In this document: positions 51,284 to 62,800 of the stretch, piece by piece
Layout: every line of letters begins with the position of its first letter
Numbering within the stretch: the stretch's first letter is position 1
Origin: Jacaranda mimosifolia
Taxonomy: Eukaryota > Streptophyta > Magnoliopsida > Lamiales > Bignoniaceae
Assembly (NCBI GenBank): GCA_018894105.1
Contig: CM032119.1
Span: forward strand, 12,789,246 to 12,853,245
Direction: 5' to 3'
Length of the DNA stretch: 64,000 bases
Translations under genes and position numbers: made by a program
The notes under the pieces: model-generated
Database searches by the model: none
What the model was told of the DNA's origin: nothing
What the model saw: the letters and a program-made list of their open reading frames with translations, nothing else

Positions 51284-51526
51284 AGGCAATAGGTCCTGAC
51301 GTATTCTTGGGGGGCTTAACATAAGGTAGACCATTGCAATACTAGTTTGAAATGGTCATAAACTTTAAATGTTTTATTGGAACGAAATATAAATGTAAAA
51401 ATTATCATTACACAAACTAGTTTATCTTCCAAATTGATTCACAAATATATGCAAAAAGTTTCTTTATAATAATTCAAATATATAGTAGGAATCGTATGTG
51501 CTAAATATTATAACATAAAAGATAAG

Positions 51527-52310
51527 ATATATGTAAGGTCGATAGGACTTGACCTTAATCGAACTATTCGAGAGCCTGTTCCAATTGCCCAATGACAAAC
51601 AAGTCTGAAACCTTCATGCTCAAACACATCTGACTAGGGCAATCACGAAGAAGCCCAAATTGGTGTAACGATAGTTATCACCAGAAAAAAGGAAGAATAA
51701 AAGTAATGAGGTGTGCTTGACCATTGCGACCTTACGAGGTCGAGAAGCACCAGCTCCATAAGGGCAACTGCATTTAATTCATTCTCTATCTACACTCAAC
51801 ATACCACATGGGCATTAAATGTAGCCAAGCCAAGATTCTATTTGTATTAAATGCACACTATCAGCCTATCGCCATCACATTAAATGCAGAAGATTTGCGA
51901 CCATATTTCCAGTCGGCCAAAATCATGTTGACTAACAAGTGCTGAAAGACCTCTAATGACCCTACGAGCATGTCTAATCACACTCATCAGTAAAGAGTAG
52001 CTGGTCATTTCGACCGCCCCCTTTAAAGACTAGATCTCTTAATATAAATACACCCATTTTGTAGGGATTTTAGGCGCTCACTCATATACTTTTGGCCCTC
52101 ACTTTGACCACCATTACTCTTCTATTACACTCGACCTAATTTTGGCATCGAAAGGTTTAGCCAATGGCCACCTTGGCAAGCCTAACGTGCTTCCTTTGGT
52201 TGCAGGATTCGATTAGCGTCACTATCATTTGATAGCTTGGAGACTCCCTCCCAATCGAACAGAACTAACATCTCTCATTCTTTCTCCCCTATCGAAAAAT
52301 ATCATTATCA
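51527..52310 (+). mobile_element. compact LTR-like insertion (about 784 bp), probable solo LTR
   Basis: The block from GTAAGGTCGATAGGACTTGA to CCCTATCGAAAAATATCA is absent from other array monomers. It contains a promoter-like CTTAATATAAATACACCC near 52036, followed by TAGGGATTTTAGGCGCTCAC, and has CGATAGG/CCTATCG inverted motifs near its ends. ATAAG lies on both sides (51522-51526 and 52311-52315). It encodes nothing. A solo LTR is the best reading, but termini starting exactly with TG are not adjacent to the repeats, so a DNA element is possible. Confidence 0.5.
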
Positions 52311-54154
52311 ATAAGTACATAGTATACATGCAAAGGTATGAAAAATTGTGATATTTATTATTATAGTTTGTATGACCTATTTGCAATGTTCATAAAAGAA
52401 AATTATTAGTTGCTAATTAATTTCTAATATATAGATTTTCTTGAAATATATAGTTAGTTTTGATGAAGGTAAGGAGAAAATATAATCATGTTTTTCCCAT
52501 TATTTTGCTCAAATTAAATTGCTTTTTCCTTTTTCTTGGTTAAGAATTCTATGCACATGAAAGATCTTACCTATAAATATTTAATTTACTTAAAATCATG
52601 AGCTATTTAGCGGGAATTTTATTCTTTTGCCTCTTAATTCTTTATGCTTGGAAATGGTAAAATTTCATTACAAATCAAATAAAATATTATATATTCAAGC
52701 CAACATTTCGTGTAACACACAAAGCGCTCTTTTATTTTTAGTTTATATGAAATTGGCGCTAATGAGTTCTAATCGTTAATTTAATCTCTTTTTGATCAAG
52801 CCCTATTTTTTGCTCATTTCATATACATTGTCTTTACAATGAGTTATACAACGACTATGAATGAACAAAAAACAAGCGGTGGCTAACAACTAAAATTAAA
52901 ACTCCAATTTGACCAAAATATATGATGTTTCAATCAATACCCAATTGTCACATTCGATTATAGGAAGATTGCCTGAAGCTAGAAGAATTAGCATGTTTGG
53001 GTTCAACTTGTTGTGCAAGCTGAATCCCACTCTATTAGGAATTGCTCAGTACACAATCAATTTGCTTTTACTCGAGTGTATTGTTAAGGTAGTGGTGTTA
53101 GGCGTATGTGTGATGACAACGTGTCTCATGCTTTTCCTATTCCATTTTTCAAAATATTGAGTTCTATTTGGTTTCATTTTTTGATCGCATTAGATTTGAC
53201 CAAGTATAATCCAAACTTGAAAGAATATTTTCTCTTGCACCCTAGCATCACAAATTAATTAATGAATAATTAATTGAGTAGTAATGATATATATGGCTTA
53301 AATTAAAATACATGTACTCAAGAGTTATATAAAATTAGAAACCCAGCTATTTAGTTGGTTCTTGTAATTCTAAATAATATATATATATATATACGTAGAT
53401 GCAAATATATATATATGTATATGAAAATAAAGCTCATGATACATGGATGCATTAACTTAGAAATTAAAAAATCAAAATGTAAAACATAAATAACTTGAAA
53501 TAAGTACATTAAAGTGGTTGTTCTAAGTTATCAAACCATAATGCTTAAATCTTTATGTTGAAAGGCTATAGATTCCTCTCACAATTTGGGGGGCCTGCAG
53601 AATGAGGTAGGCCATTGTAAGACTAGTATGAAATGGTAATAACCTTTGCATGTTTTATTGAAGTAAGAGAGAAAAGAAAAAATTACTATCACATAAACTA
53701 GATTCAACTTCCAAATTGATTCCCAAAGATGGAAATAAATATTTCATCCAATAAAGTCTATTTGCATTCTTATGAAATATATTATTGGAATCAGTCTGTT
53801 AAATATTATAACAAAAAGATAAGTACAATGATGTATATTTAGTACATACAATTTGCATAACCTACTTTCAATATTTATAAAAAAAGATTCTACTAGTTAC
53901 TATGTAATTTCTAATATATAGATTTTTTTAAATAGTTGGTCTGAAGGAAGGTTGGAAAAGAATAAGACCATTCTTTTCCATTACTTTGGCCAAATAAACT
54001 AGTTTTTCCATTTCTTTGCCAAAAACTTCATGGGCGTAGAAAGTCTTATCTAATGTGTAATTCTGCCAAAATCTTGAGCTACTTAGCGGTGATTAATGTG
54101 GTTGAAATATTCAATTCATTGACAACTTATTTTTAATGTAATTCTTCTAACTGT

Positions 54155-54890
54155 TTGTATTTAGGAATGATGTTTATTCGTGGTAATGCAAACTCTTTTG
54201 ATGAATGGCTTTCTTTGGTTTTCAACTTAGTCTCGAGAGAAGAAGGTGAGCTTTTAGCAATGATTTGTTGGAGCATTTGGAACAATCTATACAATATCGT
54301 ATGGAAGAATGAAGGACAAACAGGGGAAAGTATCTTTGGATTTGTTGGGTCCTATTTGGAGCAATGGAGAAATGTTCACCGAAAGAATGGTCGGGCTACA
54401 ACTGAGGGCAATAACAAAAGTAGAGATGTATGGAAAAAGCCTGAGCAAGGAGAGATCAAAATTAAGACTGATGCAACTATCTTTCATGATAAAAATTCTA
54501 TAGGAGTGGGCTGGATATCAAGAAACCATGAAGGCCATTTTATTTATGCAGGATATAAAAGTCTCATGGGTGTTTTGGATATCCCATTGGTGGAATGTTT
54601 GGGTACAAAAGAAGCACTTAGTTGGATCAAATGAGTAGGATACGAAAAGGTGATTTTAGAATCTGATTCGCAAGAGGTTGTCTATGCCATTAATTAGAAT
54701 GATTCTCTCCCTTCTACTCTTGGTCTAATCATTAAGGATTGCAGATGATTAAAAGAAGACATTACTCATCTTTAGATTTCTTTCATCAAACGATCAGCGA
54801 ATATGGTAGCCTATGCAATTGCAAAGACTTCGGGTTCTCTATCTAGTTGTGGAATTTGAGAGGTAAACCCTCCTTAGTTCTATGTTTGGT
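54155..54890 (+). pseudogene. LINE-type RNase H domain fragment (RVT_3-like)
   Basis: The plus strand gives LLAMICWSIWNNLYNIVWKN, then WKKPEQGEIKIKTDATIF, GVGWISRNHEGHFIYAGYKS and ECLGTKEALSWIK. After a stop come VILESDSQEVVYAIN and SFIKRSANMVAYAIAKTSG. This matches the plant L1-type RNase H-like domain (the IKINTDGA, RDHEG, ES-D, RNANxVA landmarks). Several stops are present. The fragment replaces about 0.9 kb of an array monomer, and no poly-A or target duplication was found. Confidence 0.85.
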
Positions 54891-57111
54891 TATGGAATTT
54901 GAAATGGTCATACACTTTAGATATTTTATTGAAACAAAGGAGAAATACAAAAATTATCATCACATAAGTTAATCTTCCTAATTAATTCACAAAGATGAAA
55001 ATAATGATATATCTACTTACAGTCATATGTAACATATAGAAGAAATCACATACGTTAAATGCTATAATGAAAAGATAAATATAATCATATCGGTAGACAT
55101 GCAAAGATATGAAAAAAATGCAATACTTTTGTATGGTCTATTTCAAATATTTATATAGAAAATTTTATTATATTAATTAATTTCTATTATAGAATTTCTT
55201 GAAATAGTTGGTTTTGATGGAGGTGGGGAGAGAATATGATAATGTCTTTTCCATTATTGTGCCCAAATTAAATTATTTTTCCTGTTTCTTTGTCAAAACT
55301 TTTGTGTTTAGAACAAGTCTAGTCTATATATATTTAATTCATCCAAAACCATGAGCTATTTAACTGCAATTAATATGGCTAGACATCTCAAATTCATTGA
55401 TGTCTTATTTTTTACGTAATTTCTTAATTTTTCACATTTAGGAATGTTAAAATTTCATTATCAAATTAAATAAAGTATTATATATACAAGCCAATATTAC
55501 TTGTTACACATAAAGTACTACTTTCAAAATTAGATAAAATTGACATCAATAAGATTTAATTTTTTTAGTTTAACCTCTTTTTGGCTAAACTAATTTTTTG
55601 AGCATTTCATAAACAAGGTCTTCATTGTGAGTTAAATAAAAATTATCCATGAATCAAAATATGTGATTTTTCACAATTGACAATCAAAACTCTAATTGGA
55701 CCTCAACATATGATAATCTCAATTAATACTTAGTTGATTCATTTACTTATAGGTAGATTGCCTGTAGCTATTGCTATGAAAGCGTTGACTTATTTTGGAT
55801 CAACCTCTTATCCATGATAAATTTCATTATGTTTGAGAATACTTAACACAAAGAATCAATTTTTTTAACTCTAATGGCTAGTTCACGTAGTATGGTTGGG
55901 TATATGTGTGATGCTAAAGCATCCCATACTTTTCGTTCCATTTGACAAAATATCTAATTCAATTAGGTTTCATCAGTTCATCATCACATCTTTGGCCAAG
56001 TGCAATTTAAGCTTGAAAGAAAATAGCTGGCATTTATAAATATATATATATATACATACATATATGCAAAAGAATTATATGAAAATGAAGTTGATGATAC
56101 ATACATGAATTAACTTGGAAGTTTGATATTAGAATTATATATAGCACATAAGTACCTTGCAATGTGAGAAGTAAGTTTGTTTGCAATACATCAAAAGTGA
56201 TTTTCCAAAATTATCAGGTCATAAGCCATGAATTGTTAAGTTGAAAGGCAATGAGTTCCTAATACACCTTCAGGGGGCTTTCAAAATGAGATTAGACATT
56301 GTAGTCACTATCATAAGCTTTCGAAGTATTACCGAAGCAAGAAATAAATGCAAAAAATGTTATATCATGAGTTATTTTCATCTTTCTTATTAATTCATAA
56401 ATATGAAAAGAAATATTTCACTCAGCAAAGTTTTTTGTATACCTATCATATAAATATATAAAAGGAATCACATATGCCAAATGTTATAACAAAAACATAA
56501 GTACACTGACATAGGTAGATATGTAAAGATATGAGGAAAAGTAATATATGTCATATACAGTTTGCATAGCCTACTTCCAATGTATGTAAAAAATAGATTT
56601 TGCTAGTTACTATCTAATACAAAAAAATTCTCGAAATAGTTGGTCTTTAAGAGGGTGGAGAGAGAGTATGGCAATGCTTTTCCCATTATTTTGCCCAAAA
56701 TATATTGCTTGTTTCATTTCTTTGTTAAAACTTTTGTGTGCTTGAAAAGTCTTACTTATAAATATTTAGTTCACCCAAATCATGAACTATTTAACTGTAA
56801 TAATAAGGCAAGATATCTGCAATTCATTAACATTTTATTCTTGACATAATTTCTTAATCCTTTATATTTAGGAATGGTAAATTTTTATTGCAAGTCAAAT
56901 AAAGTATTATACATCCAAGCCAATATTTCTTGTTACACACAAAGTATTCCATTTTTTAAATTGAATAATCAGCATAACTTTAATTCAACCTCTTTTTGGC
57001 TAATCCTATTTTTTTGGGCCTATCATAGACATGATCGTCACCTTGAGTTAAACAAAGAGTGTGCATGAACTTGACATAGGTGGTCGCTAACAATTGACAA
57101 TCAGAATTCCA

Positions 57112-57794
57112 AGTGTCAGTTACACTATATTTTCATTTTCATTATTTTCAAATTTTAAAAAATTAGTTAGAGAAAGTGAGATGAAAATAAATTTGTATTT
57201 GGATAGGTTGTTGGAAAAGTAATGTTGAATATGGTTTAGTAAGTTGTAGGTGGAGAGAGATAGTAATAATAAAAATAAAGAGAAGATACATAGGTTATTG
57301 AAAAAAATATATAGGTTACTATGGAATATGTTTTGAGGTAAAAATAAGTTGGATTTTTAGTAAAAATGGTGAGAAGTTGTTGATAATATATTTCTATATA
57401 ATGAAAATGGGCGATAATGGATTTGAAAATATACCGTTTGGTTTCATTTCCGTAGCCCCTTATTCCATTTTCTACTATTCCAGAAATGAAACACATAACT
57501 TTTTAAACATTTTCACACAACATCATTTTTATTTTTTAATTTTCAAAGCACATTCTCCAATAATTTATATATCTTCTCCAATAACCTATATATCTTCTCT
57601 CTCTTTCTCTTCCATTATTTCTATCTCTCTCCACCTACAACCTATTAAAACTAAGATAATCATTACTTTTCCAACAATTCATCCAAATACAAACTCATTT
57701 TCAACTCATTTTCACAAACTAACTTTCCAAATTTTAGAAATGATGGAAATAGAAATTGGAAATGAAAATGAAACCAAACGGGAACCAACAGGCT
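57112..57794. mobile_element. MITE with a second MITE nested near its right end
   Basis: The outer element is the orthologue of 39958-40295. At 57434-57782 an insertion with termini CCGTTTGGTTTCATTTCC and GAAAATGAAACCAAACGG splits the outer right end (GAAAATATA ... AACCAACAGGCT). Inner and outer elements are related in inverted orientation, so the compound is a partial fold-back of some 680 bp. Confidence 0.78.
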
Positions 57795-59899
57795 ACAAGG
57801 GAACCAAAATATATAATAATTTTAATCAATATGCGGTTGATGCATTTGATGATTAAAAATCACATCTGGCTTATGCTATGGTGGCATTGACTTGTTTCGG
57901 ATATTTAACCATTTGTCCAAGATTAATTCCATTTCTCAGAGAATACTTGGTGCGTAATTTTTTTTTAACTTTAGTATCTTGTTAAAGTATTGATTTTGAA
58001 TGTATGTGTGGTGAGAACACTTCCCATGCTTTTCTAGTTCCATTTTGCAAAATACTTAGTTTGATTTGGTTTCATCCGTTTAATTGTAATAAACCTGGTC
58101 AACCATAATCCAAGCTTGAAAAATAATATTTTTTATGAATCTATACATCACAAAACAATTAATTAATCAATATTTTGACACAAAAATATATAAAATTAAC
58201 TAGAATACATGTACTCAATAGTTATATAAAGTTAAAATTTTACCCAGCTATTTAGTCACTATAAAATTCTGAATGGTATATACATATATATATATACATA
58301 CACATATATGAAAATAAAATTGATGATACATGGATGCCTTAGTTGGAAAGTGAAAACTCAAATTGTAGCACATAAGTATCTTAAAGCACAAGAAGTAAAC
58401 TTGATTGCAGTACATCAAAAGTGGTCATTCGAAATTGTCAGTCTACAACTTTTGAATCGTTAAGCCAAAACATAATGGATTCCTAATGCATCTCTAGGAA
58501 GATTGCAAAATGAGGTATGTTATCATAGAACTGGTTCGAAATGGTCGTAAGCTTTGATCATTTTACTAAAGCAAAAGATAAACGCAAAAATTATCATAAC
58601 ATAAACTAGTTCCATCTTCCAATATTTACAAAGATGAAAATAATGTATCATTGGACAAAATTTGTTTGTAGTTGTATGAAATATATGAAAGGAATCACTT
58701 GTATCAAATTTTATAACAAAATGATAAGTGTAATGGTATGAGTATATATACAAAGATATGAAGAAAGGTGGTGTTTAAATATATAGTTGGAATTGCCTAC
58801 TTCCAATATTTACAAAAGAAAAAAAAAAATTCTATCAATTACTAATTAATTTTTAATACATAGATTTTCTTGAAGTAGTTGGTTTGGATGAAGGTGAAGA
58901 GACAATATAAGCATGCTTTTCTAGTTACTTAAAATAAACACCCTTCCCATCTCTTTATTAAAAATTCTTTTATGAAAAGTCTTATACATAAATGTTTAAG
59001 CCACCCAAAATCATGAGTTGTACAGTGATAGTCAATGGTATGATATTTCCAATTCATTATCTCTTAGTCCTTTATACTTAGAATTGGTATAAATTTCATC
59101 AAGTCAAATAAAATATTATATATTTTAGGGATAATTACAAACTCCCTTGAAGCTTGGGGTAGCAGTAGAAACTTTCCCTATAGTTTGTAAAATTACAAGT
59201 ACCTCAATTGGGGTTTGTCACCGTCTAACAATTAGGTCTTGCCCTTAATTAAACTGACAAATCTTAATGACATCATCATTGAATTTTTCTTAAAATCTTA
59301 TTTTATTCTTCAGTTGACTATACTAGAGTGTTGACATTTTTGTTGGATCAAAATGCCCTCATGCTATTTTTACAAGTGTGATGCATGTATGGGTGTAATT
59401 GTTATATTATAAACATAACAGGGGGAGTAATATAATAAATTAAAATAATGCTTAATTTTGCAGTTGAAAATATATTTAGTAATTAAATTTAATTTAATTA
59501 ACTAAATAAACTAAACAATTAACTAATAAAACTCATTTATTAATTAACTAATTAATTTTTAAAAAACTTAATTGATCAAAAATATTATTTATTTTTCTTA
59601 TTCTATTATTCTCAAGTTTAGAAGATTACGTGAAACCTCTTCAATAAATTTCAACATGAAATTCCTTAGTGGATATTTTTGTAATTATTTCTAAAAAATA
59701 ATATAATTTTAATTATTTAAAAAATACTTTTATTATTTTTAAATTAATAAAATAATTTTTTTTAAATTTTTTCTCTTCCCCTCGTCTTCCACACCCACCC
59801 TACACACATTACAGCTAAACGTGGCAGCTCCGATGCTACCATTTCCATGGTAAACCATGCTATGGCCACCATGGCCATTACAACCCACCATGGCTGCTA

Positions 59900-62800
59900 T
59901 GTTAAGAGTGAAACAAGTATGGTCGATTCCGATAAACTTTTTGCCTACTATGTGGCTTAATTGCAGTCCAACAATTAGTCAACCTGCCCTCAAACACTTC
60001 ACTCATGTGTAGTTATATTAGAGTAACATAATTGAGTAAAATATGCAGCACAACACATAACTTATGCACACACTTTGACAAATGAAATACACAAATTAAT
60101 TACGAGTTGCACCAAACCTTGCACTTGTACTTTATTCCTCAAATAAATATAGTACATTGGCATATGCCTCGAGCCTGCACACAAAACTCAAGTTTTCTTC
60201 GGCTTGATGCCTTGGGTTGTAAGGCTCTTGGCTGTTTATAGCCTAACGCTACCAAAACTAATTGTAGTGGACATTTCCCACTACTAAGCCAAGTTCATTG
60301 ACATCTCAAATGGATAGGAGTCACAATTACATATGGCACCTATCTAGATGCCTTTTGAAAAAGTTTGACTCAATCACGTGTGCTACTACCCACATAGCAT
60401 GCGCAACCGTCTGCCAGCTGTGCCTGTTGATCTGCCTACTAAGCACCCGCATGGTTGAGTGGCTCAACCTTTGTTTCGCAAGTTTCTGGGGCCAATCTTT
60501 GTGGATTTGTGGGACCTTATTCGGACTTATTTGCTCAAGTCATCATCTAAATCAAGCATGATCTCCACTATTTAACTCAATTAAGGGCTGTCAACTACAG
60601 CTGCCTACCAGGCCTAAATCTCGAAACCATCTTGACTGGGTCAACGGTGTTAGAATAGTGCCCCGCAACCAATAAGATTTACATGAAAACTATTCCACTG
60701 GTGATACAATATTAATTGAATGACATTCTTTATAAATGGTCATCTTAATCTTATGCTTATGTTACTTCACTAGCATTTGGTTGAGGCCCTTAGATCACAC
60801 AAGACTACAGGACTTAGTCACGCACTATGTGGTAATCATGGAATAAATCTTACACGGTCATGATCTTAAACATCCCAAGTCATAGAATCTTATGAGACAA
60901 GGCATCTGAGATTTAGATAGATTTGCACTAATGATGCACAAACCAAGGGGTGGATGTCGCTCCATTCCATGAGTAATTCATATGAGATATGGGTGCATGT
61001 TAGTGGGTGATTATTAGAGAACAAGGCATTGGAGGCCCGCTCAAAGAATCCACTAGGTAGCTATAATGGCAAGTCGGTAGTGGCAAGTTCTCCAAATTAT
61101 GTTAGTGCATATAATTAGTCCTTTGACCTGAGGATCCATTATAACCTTATGTTTAGGTCTCATACTTTGACTCATCCCTCGTCACCTAGCAGGTCGCTCG
61201 GGTTGTGATTAGGTATGAGCTACTTCGACATAGAGATTTATGAAATCCAAGATGGGATCCGACTCATCATCTTTGTGAAGGGCGAGTGCATCTCCTATAT
61301 TTTCTATAATGATCGATTCTAAGGAATCATTGGCCAAGGCAGTATGATAATTTGAAAAAAGAGTTTTCCAAAGATGAGGTCATAAATCAGAATTGAACAT
61401 TGAGAATAGATGCATAGTGTTGAGGCTATTAGGGAGCCAACAAATATTTTGGCCTAGGCCTCTTTTATAGAGATAGGAGATGGAAAGACCGTATTTGCAT
61501 GGTATGCGTAGAGCTGGAATGGATTACCAAAAGTATTTATTCAGCCAATTGTTGGGCTCCATGGACTTGAGATTGGATATCGGCAATGGAGATTGGATAC
61601 TCTTCAATTAATAGAGATTAATTGAATTGAGTCGATTAGTTTATAAGAGTTTAAACTAATGTGAATATTTGACATTCTAAAGTCACAAGAGTTGTGGGCC
61701 CATGTTCAAATGAACGGTAGAACCTAATGGGTCACACACAAAAACCAATTGAAAATCCTACTTGATGAAGTGAATTTTCTAAGTGTTAGAAAGATTCTTA
61801 GTAACCGAAAATTGAGGGTTACGGTTGATGCAATTTTTAGTCATCTTGACTTGATCTATTTAATTATTAAATTGATCTAATTAATTTAAGGAGTTAAATT
61901 AAGTGTTAATTTAATTTGGTGCCACATAAGTATCAATTGATCAAGTTAACTTAAAGAGTTAATTTAACAAATGCTAGCTTAAAGAGTTAAGCTAGTTGAC
62001 TTAAAAGTTAAGTCAAAGTTTAATTACGTTAAAGTGTTTAATTTAATTAAAGTGAAGAAATATTTTTGGAAGGAAAATTCAAATGAATGATTCATTTGGT
62101 GTGGAATTAGAATTTATTTGGATGACATTTCATATGATAAAATAAAGATTCCAAATAAAATTCAAATTCGCAAGAAATCACATGCAACTTGCAACTTGCT
62201 TGCAAGTTGGCATCACAACATCCTCCCTCTATATATAGATATAGATGGGGCAGCCAACATGATGAATTTGCAAGCATTAAGATCTAATTGTTAGATCCAA
62301 ATTTTCCTCTAATTTTGTGATTCTTTCATGAGTTGAGGCTTCACACCTTCTTCACCTCCCACCCTTATATTTCGGCCTTCATCAATCTCTTGATTTCTTC
62401 TTAGTTTTTCCAGATGAACTAGGAAGAAAATGATTGTCCATTGGTGTGCGGACTTTCACATTAGAGGTAAGACATTTGGATTGCTTGGTTTTGGTGATTC
62501 TTTGTTCTAGTAATGAATTTCTGGACTCTGTTATCTGCCTTGATGGAGTTATTTGGATCTGAATTTTTTACTGGATATTCTTCAAGGAGTTGGTGAAATT
62601 TTGGTCCACATTTCGCTCAAATCGGAGGTGATTTGCCTGGTCAAAAGCTGATCACACCTTGCTGCGCCAGAAGCAGTCTCCTTTCGGGAAAGGAAACATA
62701 TTTTCAAGTTTTGGTTGGATTTTGCTTGAGAGGTAATAATTTGACCTAGATCCATTTTATAGACATGAATTTAGATCCTTTTGGTGGTGTAATTCCAGTT

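Larger units (their letters stand above)
34950..59125 (+). repeat. tandem array of a 1.43-1.6 kb non-coding monomer, heavily interrupted
   Basis: A marker like TTTCTTGAAATAGTTGGTTTTGATGAAGGT recurs near 38029, 39468, 41373, 49660, 52435, 53925, 55195, 56625 and 58866. After subtracting insertions the spacing is about 1.43-1.6 kb, except for one truncated unit at 53925-55195. Between markers the order is constant: AATCATGAGCTATTTAACTG, then CATAGACAAGGTCTTCA and TTGACAATCAAAACTCC, then TGTATGTGTGATG, then GGAATCACATATGC-like and ATTATAACAAAAAGATAAGTA. A partial first unit lies at about 34950-35371. No conserved reading frame is shared between monomers, so it behaves as a large satellite-like repeat. 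Its origin is unknown to me. Confidence 0.85.

Noticed and set aside
34950..59125. The regular array considered as a CRISPR or centromeric short satellite
   Set aside because: The period is about 1.5 kb with no short repeat-spacer pattern. Monomers are divergent and far longer than usual plant centromeric satellites.
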